A DNA stretch of 64,000 nt from NCBI GenBank assembly GCA_030532895.1, contig JAUNKF010000003.1:150541-214540 (forward strand), read 5' to 3'. The notes beneath the pieces are model-generated. The model saw only the letters and a program-made list of their open reading frames with translations, was not told the origin of the DNA and did no database searches. Below, one piece after another: positions 52,938 through 63,436 of the stretch (position 1 is the stretch's first letter; every line of letters starts with the position of its first letter). Position numbers and translations under genes: made by a program. Source of the stretch: Lautropia sp. Its GTDB lineage: Bacteria; Pseudomonadota; Gammaproteobacteria; Burkholderiales; Burkholderiaceae_E.

Positions 52938-54503
52938 ATGAATAAAGCAACGAATCTCTCCATTCTGGCCCTGTGCGCAGGTTTGCTGGCTGCATGCGGA
53001 GGCGGCCCGAGTGGGCGTCAGACGGCCGCGCCGAACGTCGATCCCGCCATCGGGTATTCGGATCAGTATGCGAACCAGTGCGCGCCGGAAAACCCGCTTG
53101 CCCGACATGCTTCAGGTGGCTTGCTGGATGGCTATCGTGCCGGTTCGGTCGAGACCGAGCAGCAGTTCGTGCGCGCCTACATGAACGAAGCCTATCTCTG
53201 GTACCAGGAGATGACACCGCTGAACCCGGCCTTGCCACGTTACCGGCGCACGCCTTTCGAGGAGGCCATGACGAATTATTTCCAGGACTTGCGAACCACA
53301 GCCGTCTCGGCCTCGGGCAAGCCGAAGGATCGCTTCAGTTTTGCCACCAGCACGGTGGCGTGGAAAGCACTGTCGGAAGCGGGGGTCCAGCATGGTTATG
53401 GTGCCGATATTGCCGTGTTGTCGGGCACCCCGCCGCGGGATCTGCGGGTGGCGTTGGTGCATGAGGGCACACCGGCGGCCGAGCAGAACCTGTCACGTGG
53501 TGATCGTCTGTTGACCTTGCGTACGGCCAGTGGCCGTGTGATCGACGTGGTGCACACGGACGATCCCGCGGATATCGAGGAGATGAAGCGCTTGCTCTTC
53601 AACCCGAGCGATGGTGAGCAGGTGCAGATGGCATTCAGCCGAAACGATGGTTCGACGCTGTCGACCGGGCTGAAGGCGGGGGAATATGAGCAGCTGTCGG
53701 TTCATACGAGCGACACCATCCGGACGGCACAGGGCGATGACGTGGGTTACCTGGTGGTGAAGAGCTTCAACCTGCCGCTGGAAGGTCAGTTGCAGAAGGC
53801 GTTGACGGCACTGAAGGACAAGGGGGTGAAGGACGTGGTGCTGGATCTGCGCTACAACGGCGGTGGTTACCTGTACCAGTCGGCACAGTTGGGCTACATG
53901 CTGGCCGATCCGGCATTGACCCGTGGCCGAGTGTTCGAGCGGCTGAAGTACAACGACAAGCGCGGGGCCGACAGCAACCGTCAGGAGAGCACGATCCGCT
54001 TCCTGTCGACCGCGACGGGTCGGGCCGGTTCCGGTACGAAGGCTGGTGAAGCCTTGCCGAATCTTGGCTTGAAGCGGTTGTATGTGCTGGTGGGCGCGGA
54101 TACCTGCTCGGCCAGTGAGTCGCTGATCAACGGCTTGCGTGGCGTCGACATGGAGGTGGTGCTGATCGGTGAGACCACTTGTGGCAAGCCTTACGGCTTC
54201 ACGGCGCGTGACAATTGCGGTATGTCATACTTCCCCATCGAGTTCGTCGGGGTCAACGCCAAGGGGGTAGGGGATTTCGACGATGGGTTCAAGCCCGATT
54301 GTGTCGTGCCTGATGATTTTGCGCATCAGTTGGGCAATGCCGATGAGGGGCTGCTGGCCGCTGCGCTGCATCACCGTCAGTATGGCGCCTGCCCTGCGGG
54401 GACACAGGCCACGACCAAATCGATGATGTCGTCTGCGCCGGGGGCCGTGTCACCCAAACTGGTGCGTGGGCCTTTGCACACTTCCAAATTCCTGTTGCCA
54501 TGA
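52938..54503 (+). CDS. S41-peptidase-like lipoprotein (paralogue 1)
   Basis: 521 residues from the ATG at 52938. Lipoprotein signal with lipobox LLAAC (Cys about 20). After an N-terminal helical region (EQQFVRAYMNEAYLWYQEMT) come a PDZ-like segment (RVALVHEGTPAAEQNLSRGD) and the C-terminal processing-peptidase fold: DVVLDLRYNGGGYLYQSAQL and the nucleophile Ser in DTCSASESLINGLRGVD (about residue 390), then GKPYGFTARDNCGM. It resembles bacterial S41/tail-specific proteases anchored on the outer membrane. Cysteines in the last 120 residues may form disulphides. Its stop overlaps the next lipoprotein start. A paralogue follows at 55206. Confidence 0.82.
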   Translation: MNKATNLSILALCAGLLAACGGGPSGRQTAAPNVDPAIGYSDQYANQCAPENPLARHASGGLLDGYRAGSVETEQQFVRAYMNEAYLWYQEMTPLNPALPRYRRTPFEEAMTNYFQDLRTTAVSASGKPKDRFSFATSTVAWKALSEAGVQHGYGADIAVLSGTPPRDLRVALVHEGTPAAEQNLSRGDRLLTLRTASGRVIDVVHTDDPADIEEMKRLLFNPSDGEQVQMAFSRNDGSTLSTGLKAGEYEQLSVHTSDTIRTAQGDDVGYLVVKSFNLPLEGQLQKALTALKDKGVKDVVLDLRYNGGGYLYQSAQLGYMLADPALTRGRVFERLKYNDKRGADSNRQESTIRFLSTATGRAGSGTKAGEALPNLGLKRLYVLVGADTCSASESLINGLRGVDMEVVLIGETTCGKPYGFTARDNCGMSYFPIEFVGVNAKGVGDFDDGFKPDCVVPDDFAHQLGNADEGLLAAALHHRQYGACPAGTQATTKSMMSSAPGAVSPKLVRGPLHTSKFLLP

Positions 54504-55090
54504 TGCTCAAACCATCCATTGCTGCTGTTGTCCGCCCTTTGTTCCCCCCGTCGATGGCTGGCAGGCGTGTGCTGGGATTGGGGTTGATGGCAGTGGTGCT
54601 GGCCGGGTGCTCATCGGCCGGGAAGGCACCGGGCAATCATGGGGGTGGGGCATTGACCCGTGATGAGCAGCAGGTGGCCGCTGCCATGCAAAAGGACGCT
54701 GAGCCGAAGCCAGCGCCGGTGTCCGTGCCCGAGGTAGGAGTGTCGTTGTCCGAGTTGCCTCCTGCCTGGCTGCCACAGCAGAACAGCGCTGCTTGCTTGG
54801 CCGATATCGAAGCGATGGCCGAGCGTTACAGCGGCCGGCGGGTGATGTTGGGTGAGGCGGCCTTCGTGGGCAAGAGCGAGCTGGTGCTTGATCAGCCTTT
54901 GGGCCGTGATCGTGCCGGGAAACTGGCCGATGGCAAGCGTCTGGGGCTGCCCGATCCTTTCGTGATGCAGCTGCGCTTTGGCCCGCGTGGCTGCATGGTG
55001 GTCGTGCCGGCCCAGGCGTCGGCCATTCGTCCGGTGCCCGCTTCGACGCTGCTACCCAACTGCCGTTGCCAGTCCCCGCAGGGGCAGTGA
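54500..55090 (+). CDS. Small lipoprotein of unknown function
   Basis: 196 residues; start overlaps the previous stop (ATGA), so co-expressed. Lipobox LAGC after a long n-region (Cys about 37). The middle is Ala/Pro-rich, and the C-terminal domain of about 100 residues has three cysteines (SAACLADIEA, GPRGCMVV, LPNCRC) and ends with a basic/polar tail. I recognise no family. Wedged between two S41-like paralogues, it may be an inhibitor, adaptor or substrate. Confidence 0.7.
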   Translation: MMLKPSIAAVVRPLFPPSMAGRRVLGLGLMAVVLAGCSSAGKAPGNHGGGALTRDEQQVAAAMQKDAEPKPAPVSVPEVGVSLSELPPAWLPQQNSAACLADIEAMAERYSGRRVMLGEAAFVGKSELVLDQPLGRDRAGKLADGKRLGLPDPFVMQLRFGPRGCMVVVPAQASAIRPVPASTLLPNCRCQSPQGQ

Positions 55091-55205
55091 CTGGATGGTT
55101 CCCTGATCATTTGTGGCGACATGGCCGAACGCTGCCGGTGAATCCTGTAATCTCTTGCCGTTCGTTTGCCGGTGACGGCGTGTGATCGGAGCAGGGAGGA
55201 GAGGC

Positions 55206-56783
55206 ATGCAGCAGGGGTTTGGTGCGTTGCGCGGTTCAGCGCTGGTGGGGCTGATGTTGGGGCTGGCGGCCTGTGGCGGGGGCGATGGTGACACCAATGC
55301 GCGAAGTGCTACCGTCGAATCGTTGGCCAATCTCTGCGCGCCTGACAATCCCCTGGTGCGGGATGCCGAGGGGCAGCTGATCGCGCAGGTTCGGCAAGGC
55401 TCACGGACGGATGAGCTGCGTTTCATGCGTGCGTATCTGGACGAGGTCTATCTGTGGCGTGAGCACATGCCCTTGCTTGACCCGAATGCGCCCGATTATC
55501 AGAACGGCTCGTTTGCGCAGGGCATGAGGCGGCATTTCGAGGCGTTGCTTAGTCCGGCGCTGACGCCCAAGGGACAGCGCAAGGATCGTTTCAGCGACAT
55601 GTTGCCGAGCACGGTCTGGAAACTGGTGGGCGAGGCTGGTGGTGCGCGCAATTTCGGGCTGGTGTTCCAGGGCTTCACGGACAAAACACCGCGCGACGTG
55701 CGGGTTGCGCTGGTGCATGAGGGAAGCCCTGCGGCCAAGGCCGGGGTGTTGCGGGGCGAGCGGCTGCGTCGGCTCGAAACGGCTGATGGACGTAGCATCG
55801 ATGTGCTCAATGCCAGTCGTGAGGCCGATCTGGCACTGATGAGAAGGTTGTTGGCACACCTCGTGCCGGCTCAGCGTGTCGTGATGGTGTTCGACAAGGC
55901 CGATGGCACACCTCGGCGGGTGACGCTCATGTCGACCCAATATCAGGAGCCGCCGGTGTCCGCCTTGAAGGTGTTGACGGCGGCCGATGGGGCCAAGGTG
56001 GGCTATCTGTTCATCAATGCTTTTGCGTTGCCGCTGGAAGGGGCGATGCAGCAAGCTTTTGCCGAGTTGAAGGCCAAGGGCATCCAGGATCTGGTGGTGG
56101 ATCTTCGCTACAACGGGGGCGGCTATGTGTACCAGGCCGCACAGTTGGCCTACATGGTGGCGGATACGCGCTTGTCGGCGGGCAAGGTATTCGAGCGTTT
56201 TCAGTTCAACAACCTGTTGCAGGCCGAGATGCCTGCTGCGCGACGCGAGCAGTCCTTCATGCACCTGACCTCGGGGAGCCGTGGCACGGGGGTAGCGGGA
56301 GGCAGGCCATTGCCCAATCTGGGGCTGAAGCGTGTTTATGTGCTGACCGGGCCGGACACCTGCTCGTCCAGCGAATCTTTCATCAATGGGCTTCGTGGTA
56401 TCGACGTGGAGGTGGTGCTGGTTGGGGGCACCACCTGCGGCAAGCCTTTCGGTAGCACGGCGCGAGACAATTGCGGCCTTAGCTATCTGCCAATCCTGTT
56501 CACAGGCTTCAATCACAAGGGTGAAGGCGATTATTTTGATGGTCTTGCGCCTACTTGTGCCGTGACCGACCGCCTGGGGCAGGGCACGAACACATTGGGA
56601 GACCCGAAGGAAACGCTGTTGAGTGTGGCGCTTCGTCACCGTCAGACGGGGAGGTGCGGCTCGCAAGCCGGTGCGGGCGCATCGGCCAAGGGGCTGGACG
56701 AACGGGGGGCAGGTGCGGCCGAGGCGCCGCGGCTGAATCGCTCACCGCTACGGGAGATCAAACTGTTGCAACCGGCGGGGTAG
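55206..56783 (+). CDS. S41-peptidase-like lipoprotein (paralogue 2)
   Basis: 525 residues from the ATG at 55206, with AGGAGA upstream. Lipobox LAAC (Cys about 22). Same architecture as the gene at 52938: helical N-terminal region (LRFMRAYLDEVYLWREHMPL), PDZ segment (VRVALVHEGSPAAKAGVLRG), DLVVDLRYNGGGYVYQAAQL and the nucleophile motif DTCSSSESFINGLRGID, followed by CGKPFGSTARDNCG. It ends with a Gly/Ala-rich tail. Clearly a tandem duplicate that has diverged, so the two may process different partners. Confidence 0.82.
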   Translation: MQQGFGALRGSALVGLMLGLAACGGGDGDTNARSATVESLANLCAPDNPLVRDAEGQLIAQVRQGSRTDELRFMRAYLDEVYLWREHMPLLDPNAPDYQNGSFAQGMRRHFEALLSPALTPKGQRKDRFSDMLPSTVWKLVGEAGGARNFGLVFQGFTDKTPRDVRVALVHEGSPAAKAGVLRGERLRRLETADGRSIDVLNASREADLALMRRLLAHLVPAQRVVMVFDKADGTPRRVTLMSTQYQEPPVSALKVLTAADGAKVGYLFINAFALPLEGAMQQAFAELKAKGIQDLVVDLRYNGGGYVYQAAQLAYMVADTRLSAGKVFERFQFNNLLQAEMPAARREQSFMHLTSGSRGTGVAGGRPLPNLGLKRVYVLTGPDTCSSSESFINGLRGIDVEVVLVGGTTCGKPFGSTARDNCGLSYLPILFTGFNHKGEGDYFDGLAPTCAVTDRLGQGTNTLGDPKETLLSVALRHRQTGRCGSQAGAGASAKGLDERGAGAAEAPRLNRSPLREIKLLQPAG

Positions 56784-57107
56784 CCGGGGCGGTCAGTGCG
56801 GGCACCAACCAATTCATGACACGCTTTCCGGGCGGCGTGTGCTGGGCGAATGCGTGCATCACGCGCTTTGGTGCGGCGGGGGCGGCAGCCAGTAACCCTG
56901 GGTCTGCCCATTCTGGGGACAGGTCTGCGATAATCCAGGATTAACTTCCGAATCCTTAGACCCAAGGGTGCCCGGATCATTGCGCTCCATCAGCGGGTGT
57001 CGATGATCGCCGGTTGATCGTCTTGCGCGCGGCTCTCATTCGAGCCGTGTCGCAGGCTTGCCGAGCAGGCATCCACAAGACCCTGGCAGCCCAAGCTGCC
57101 GCCGCAC
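56784..57107. other. Intergenic region before ettA
   Basis: About 320 bases. A weak minus-strand match to the interspersed repeat (AAGCGTGTCATGAATT, 56811-56826) and no gene. The ettA promoter should lie here but is not obvious. Confidence 0.4.
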
Positions 57108-58775
<1,668 letters not shown>

Positions 58776-58868
58776 TGCCCGAAGCCGGCAGGGGGGCCAC
58801 TTGCCGGCATGGCTCAGCACGACACGCGCTGTCCTTGCCCGGATTTTTGCAGATACAGGAGGCCAGTG

Positions 58869-59306
58869 ATGAAAGAACGGGTTGCTTATGAGCAGGATAT
58901 CGTTGCCTGGGCCAACCAGCAGGCTGCTTTTATCCGAGCTGGTCGCTTCGATCTGCTGGATCTGGAGCATATTGCCGATGAGATTGAAGACGTGGGCAAA
59001 AGCGAAAAGCGGGAACTGATCAGTCGCATGGCCGAGTTGCTGGCCCATTTGCTGAAATGGCATTTTCAGCCGGAGCGACGTGGCGCCAGCTGGGAAATCA
59101 GCATTCGTAAACAGCGCAAGGGTATTACCCGCGCCATCGAGCAGACGCCCAGTTTGAAAGTGGATCTTGCCAGTGAAAACTGGCTGCAACAGGTCTGGGA
59201 TGAAGCCGTGAAGCGTGCTGCCGATCAGACCGGTATCGGCTATTTCCCTGAAGCCTGCCCGTGGACGATTGAGCAGGTGAGGGATGAGGATTGGTTTCCA
59301 GACTAG
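58869..59306 (+). CDS. DUF29 domain protein
   Basis: 145 residues from the ATG at 58869 (AGGAGG upstream). The DUF29 pattern is clear: YEQDIVAWANQQAAFIRAGR, FDLLDLEHIADEIEDVGKSE, LLAHLLKWHFQPE, and a C-terminal PWTIEQVRDEDWFP. A helical cytoplasmic protein of unknown function, common in cyanobacteria and proteobacteria and often found singly. It is 93 bases after ettA. Confidence 0.9.
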   Translation: MKERVAYEQDIVAWANQQAAFIRAGRFDLLDLEHIADEIEDVGKSEKRELISRMAELLAHLLKWHFQPERRGASWEISIRKQRKGITRAIEQTPSLKVDLASENWLQQVWDEAVKRAADQTGIGYFPEACPWTIEQVRDEDWFPD

Positions 59307-59454
59307 GTTGGTAGATCAGACTGGCCTTTCCTGGGTTTCTCTGATTTTCGACGTGATAGGGCAGGCAGAGATTCAGGCCATGTTCCACCAGCCGACTTGA
59401 CGCCAGCCCCCCGTCTGCCTATAACAAAGAAGAAAGACGACGGGAGAGAAGTCC

Positions 59455-60903
59455 ATGAGCACGATTCTCGATTTGCAGCCACAGGCGGTCTGGCACTATT
59501 TCCATCAGCTCACGCAGATTCCACGACCCTCGCACCATGAAGCGGCGGTGCAGCAGTTTGTGCTGGATGAGGCGCAGCGACTGGGGCTGCCGGCGGAGCG
59601 GGACGACGCTGGCAACATCCGGGTGCGCAAGGCGGCCAGCGCTGGGGCGGAAGGGGCGCCGGGGGTGATCCTTCAGGCCCACCTCGACATGGTGGCGCAG
59701 AAAAATGCCGACAAGGTGCATGATTTTGAGCGCGACCCGATCACGACGATCGTGCGCCCCGATGGCTGGGTGACGGCCGATGGCACGACGCTCGGGGCCG
59801 ACAATGGCATCGGGGCGGCCATCATTTTGGCGGCGTTGGCGGATCAAAACCTGGTGCATCCACCGCTGGAGGCGCTCTTCACGGCCACTGAAGAAACGGG
59901 CATGGATGGGGCCAAGGGCTTGCAGCCGGGCTGGCTCGATGGCCGTTTTCTGATCAATCTGGATTTTGAGGATGAGGCCGAGCTGTGCATTGGTTGCGCG
60001 GGCGGGGTGGATGGCAGCTACACCATTCCGTATACCACACGCCCTGTACAGATGCCCGGCTACCGGTTGAAGGTGCGTGGCTTGCGGGGCGGGCACTCGG
60101 GGGTGGACATCCACCGGTTGCGCGGCAATGCGATCCGGATCCTGACCCGTGCCTTGGTGGCGATCGGCGCCGAGTTCATTGCCGACATGCGCGGGGGCAA
60201 TCTGCGCAACGCCATTCCGAGAGAGGCCGAGGCGCTGATCGGCCTGCCGGATGAGGCGGCCGTGGCTGCCGTACGGGCGAAGCTGGCGGCGTTGCAAACG
60301 GTGATTCGCCAGAACCTGAGCGCTGCCGATCATGATCTGAGGCTGCTGCTGGAGCCTGCCGAAGCCGTCAGCGCGGTCATCGTGGAGCGTCAGCGCCTGC
60401 TCGACGTGTTGCGGGGCTTGCCGCACGGGGTGGATCGGATGAGTCCGCAGATTGCCGATCTGGTCGAGACCTCGACGAACATGGCAGCGATTGCCTGTGA
60501 TGGCAAGGTCTTGACGATCCACTGCCTGCTGCGTTCTTCTTCCGAATCCCAGAAGGCCGACCTGGCCGACCGCATGGCATCCGTCGTGCGGCTGGCCGGT
60601 GGCGAGGTGGCCTACACGGGCGATTATGGTGGCTGGCAGCCACAGCCCGGTTCGACGCTGGTGCAGGTGTTCCAGCAGACCGGGGAAAAATTGTTTGGGC
60701 ACAAGCCACCGATCAAGGCGATTCATGCCGGGCTGGAATGCGGAATTCTGTCCATCCACTATCCGCACTGGGAAATGATTTCCTTCGGCCCGACGATCAC
60801 CGGTGCGCATTCGCCGGATGAGGCGGTCAAGATAGAAACGGTCGGTCGTTGTTATGTCTGGCTGTTGCAATGTCTGAAGGCCTTGGCCTCGGAGGTGGCG
60901 TAG
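59455..60903 (+). CDS. pepD: Aminoacyl-histidine dipeptidase PepD
   Basis: 482 residues, M20C family. Zinc ligands in LQAHLDMVAQKN and DGTTLGADNGIG, catalytic Glu in TATEETGMDGAKGL, dimerisation domain about 200-380 (RLKVRGLRGGHSGVDIHRLR), and the C-terminal HAGLECGIL with PTITGAHSPDE. It hydrolyses Xaa-His dipeptides (carnosine-like) in the cytoplasm. Full length, GAGAG ribosome site upstream. A long antisense frame over it is an artefact. Confidence 0.95.
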   Translation: MSTILDLQPQAVWHYFHQLTQIPRPSHHEAAVQQFVLDEAQRLGLPAERDDAGNIRVRKAASAGAEGAPGVILQAHLDMVAQKNADKVHDFERDPITTIVRPDGWVTADGTTLGADNGIGAAIILAALADQNLVHPPLEALFTATEETGMDGAKGLQPGWLDGRFLINLDFEDEAELCIGCAGGVDGSYTIPYTTRPVQMPGYRLKVRGLRGGHSGVDIHRLRGNAIRILTRALVAIGAEFIADMRGGNLRNAIPREAEALIGLPDEAAVAAVRAKLAALQTVIRQNLSAADHDLRLLLEPAEAVSAVIVERQRLLDVLRGLPHGVDRMSPQIADLVETSTNMAAIACDGKVLTIHCLLRSSSESQKADLADRMASVVRLAGGEVAYTGDYGGWQPQPGSTLVQVFQQTGEKLFGHKPPIKAIHAGLECGILSIHYPHWEMISFGPTITGAHSPDEAVKIETVGRCYVWLLQCLKALASEVA

Positions 60904-61010
60904 GCTTTCAGACACAGGGTTGTGAGTGCATGTTCACTTTCGTCGAATCGGCCGTTTGATGGGGGTCGACAAATGCTTGAACAGCTCGAGCACTTTGACT
61001 ACGCGATGTT

Positions 61011-61040
61011 GGGCCCGGATGCGTGGCGTCATCCGGGCCC
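61011..61040. terminator. Bidirectional hairpin between pepD and pirin
   Basis: Perfect 11-bp arms GGGCCCGGATG / CATCCGGGCCC with an 8-base loop in the convergent gap, 10 bases from the pirin stop. No T tract on either side, so termination may need Rho. Confidence 0.6.
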
Positions 61041-61050
61041 GAGGGGATGA

Positions 61051-61935
61051 TCAGGCCACCTGACCAAAGCGGCCGCTGTTGAAGTCTTCGATCGCCTGGC
61101 GGATTTCGGCCTGGGTGTTCATCACGAATGGGCCATAGCCCACCACCGGCTCATCGATTGGCTCGCCGGCAAGCAACAGCAGTTTGGCGTCGCCGTTGGC
61201 CTCGATGCGCACACCGCTGCCTTCGTGCGAGAGCGTGGCCATCTCGGCCTTGCGCAGCACCGTCTCGCCATTCACCATCACGGTGCCGTCCAGTACCACG
61301 AGCAGCGTGCTCCAGCCTTCGGGCTGATCCAGCTCGGCCGTGGCACCGGCCTTCAGCCGCACGTCCAGCACGTTCATCGGGCTGTAGGTCTTGGCTGGCC
61401 CCTGGCCTTCGCCGAACTCACCAGCGATCACCCGAACCTGACCGGCATCATTCGGCAGGGCGACGGCCGGAATCTGCGCATCGGTGATGCCCTGATAGTG
61501 AGCCGGTGTCATCTTGTCCTTGGCTGGCAGGTTGACCCACAGCTGCACCATCTCGAAGGGGCCGCCTTCACGGCTGTAGCGCTCGGAGTGGAATTCCTCA
61601 TGGATGATGCCGCCGCCGGCCGTCATCCACTGCACATCGCCCCGGCCGATCACGCCACCGGCGCCGGTGCTGTCGCGGTGCTCGACCTCACCCTCATAGA
61701 CGATGGTGACGGTCTCGAAACCACGGTGAGGGTGCTGACCCACGCCACGACGGTGGCCGGTGTTCGGTGCAAAGGTGGTGGGGGCGGCATAGTCGAGCAT
61801 CAGGAAGGGGCTGCGCTCGGCCACGCCCGAGCCGTTGTAGCCGAACATGCCATGAACCGGAAAGCCATCGCCCACCCAGTGGCGGCCGGGGGCGCTGGCA
61901 ACGTTGCGAACGGTTTTGAGGGTGGTGGTGCTCAT
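61051..61935 (-). CDS. Pirin family protein
   Basis: 294 residues from the ATG at 61935 (AGGAG upstream). Bicupin: N-terminal metal site in GQHPHRGFETVTIVYEGEVE with HRDSTGAGGVIGRGDVQWMT and GGGIIHEEFHSE, and a second, metal-free cupin (about 170-280). Pirins bind Fe(II); some act as quercetinases, others as regulators. No adjacent gene hints at the role. Confidence 0.92.
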   Translation of the reverse strand: MSTTTLKTVRNVASAPGRHWVGDGFPVHGMFGYNGSGVAERSPFLMLDYAAPTTFAPNTGHRRGVGQHPHRGFETVTIVYEGEVEHRDSTGAGGVIGRGDVQWMTAGGGIIHEEFHSERYSREGGPFEMVQLWVNLPAKDKMTPAHYQGITDAQIPAVALPNDAGQVRVIAGEFGEGQGPAKTYSPMNVLDVRLKAGATAELDQPEGWSTLLVVLDGTVMVNGETVLRKAEMATLSHEGSGVRIEANGDAKLLLLAGEPIDEPVVGYGPFVMNTQAEIRQAIEDFNSGRFGQVA

Positions 61936-62398
61936 GATGTGACTCCTGGGCGTTGTCCCGTTGGGCAGTGTTGGGTGGTGCATTGGCAGCGGAGGCTGCT
62001 GTCGTTCAATCACTGCGTTGTTGCGATGGATTGAATCTTACAGAAGGCTGATGCTGGTGATAAGCCGGTGAAAGTGGGTTATATCGTTCTGAATTTGGAA
62101 CGATTGAAAGGAGGGCTGTTCGGTCAGAACGACTGCGGGCTGAATGTCGGCATCTTGTCAGCGGACGGGCTTGAGCGGCGTGAGTGCATGGGGAACAAGT
62201 TCATCACACGTGCTAAAGCCCCTGTACCGATACGTCTGATCGAACGTGTCGATGTCATCGACATGAAAGAGATGATATGTCGAAAAAAGTGGTTTCATCG
62301 ACATGTCAGGATGGACATGTCGATACCATCGACATAGACTGGTCGATATGTCGAAAAAATCGTGTTTCATGAACATGGACTGGGCTTGTGCAGCCGAT
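61936..62398. other. Intergenic region with repeated palindromes
   Basis: About 460 bases with unusually low G+C in its second half. It has no convincing gene; a short frame at 62068-62337 overlaps the palindromes. The ATGTCGAT repeats are listed separately. Confidence 0.5.
62246..62354. promoter_or_regulatory. Cluster of ATGTCGAT / ATCGACAT dyads
   Basis: Two full dyads with identical 3-base spacing: GTGTCGAT-gtc-ATCGACAT (62246-62264) and ATGTCGAT-acc-ATCGACAT (62317-62335). Further half sites occur at 62277, 62297 and 62348, and the string ATATGTCGAAAAAA is repeated at 62276 and 62347. Ordered repetition of one 8-base arm is what an operator array for a dimeric DNA-binding protein looks like. 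The Fic fragment follows. Confidence 0.6.
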
Positions 62399-63315
62399 GA
62401 TGCCGCCTAGCACCCCTGTTTGGCGGAAATTTTCGCCAGTTCCGGCATGCTGCGGGTGAAGGGCATCCAGACACCGCCACGAAGGAGGCACTGCGCTACC
62501 GTCAGGCTCTGTACAGCGGGTTTGCCTCCCTCCATCAAAAGCCCCTGTGTACGGCAACGGCTGTTGAAGTCTGTACCGCCATCAAGGGGGCTGCCATGGA
62601 TGTCCGGTGCGTGCCGGGCACGCAGTTGGCCAATGATCGTACTGGCGAAGTCATCTACACCCCGCCCGAAAGCGAGGCCACGATCCGCTCATTGCTGGCC
62701 AACTGGGAGCGCTTCTTGCACGAGGCTGAAGACATCGATCCGCTGGTGCGGATGGCCGTGGGGCATTATCAGTTTGAGGCAATCCACCCGTTTACCGATG
62801 GCAATGGCCGCACGGGGCGAGTGCTGAACAACCTGTTTCTGGTGCAGCAAGGTTTGTTGAGCCTGCCGATCCTTTATCTCAGTCGTTACATCATGGCCCA
62901 CAAGGCGGATTATTACCGGCTCTTGTTGGGGGTGACACGCGATCAGGCATGGCACTCTTGGGTGATCTACATGCTGAAAGCCGTGGCAGAAACCTCTGCC
63001 TGGACGACAGCCAAGATCAATGCCGTGCGTGAGCTGCTGATCCAGACTACCGAGCACGTCAAAACGCAGAGGCCAAAAATCTACAGTCGGGAATTGGTGG
63101 ATGTGATTTTTGAGCAGCCTTACTGTCGGATCAGCAATGTCGTGGCCAAGGGCATTGCGAAACGGCAGACCGCCTCACGCTATTTGCATGAGCTCGTGTC
63201 GATCGGTGTGCTGAAGGAAGAAGCGCAGGGGCAGGAAAAGCTGTTCATCCATCCGCGGCTGATGCAGTTGCTGAAGGCGGATGGGCATGTGTTTGTGCCG
63301 TATGGGGGCAATTGA
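62399..63315 (+). pseudogene. Fic family protein, 5'-truncated
   Basis: The frame is open from a stop just before 62399 to 63315, but the first usable start is the ATG at 62596 (240 residues). The homologous region begins upstream of that start ([18 protein letters not shown]), so the normal N-terminus, with the inhibitory helix motif region, has been lost. The Fic active site [12 protein letters not shown] is intact, as is the C-terminal winged-helix domain ([20 protein letters not shown]). Intact Fic proteins of this type have about 370 residues and transfer AMP to target proteins. If translated from 62596 it would lack part of the fold; it may be a remnant. Confidence 0.75.
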
Positions 63316-63436
63316 GTGGGCAGTACATTACTTGTCCGGTTTGTATGGTAAGTGCTCAAATCATTTTTTCAGTCCCTGACCTCGGTCCACGTACTTGTCG
63401 GGCAATTTAAATTGGTTTCAGTGACTGTCTTGGCTT

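Noticed and set aside
55401..56666. 421-codon frame antisense to the second S41-like gene
   Set aside because: Composition shadow of the protease gene.
59419..60915. 498-codon open frame antisense to pepD
   Set aside because: Mirror of a clear PepD gene; no motif or ribosome site.
62068..62337. 89-codon frame before the Fic gene
   Set aside because: GTG start without a ribosome site; its 3' half encodes the palindrome array, so an operator region is the better explanation.
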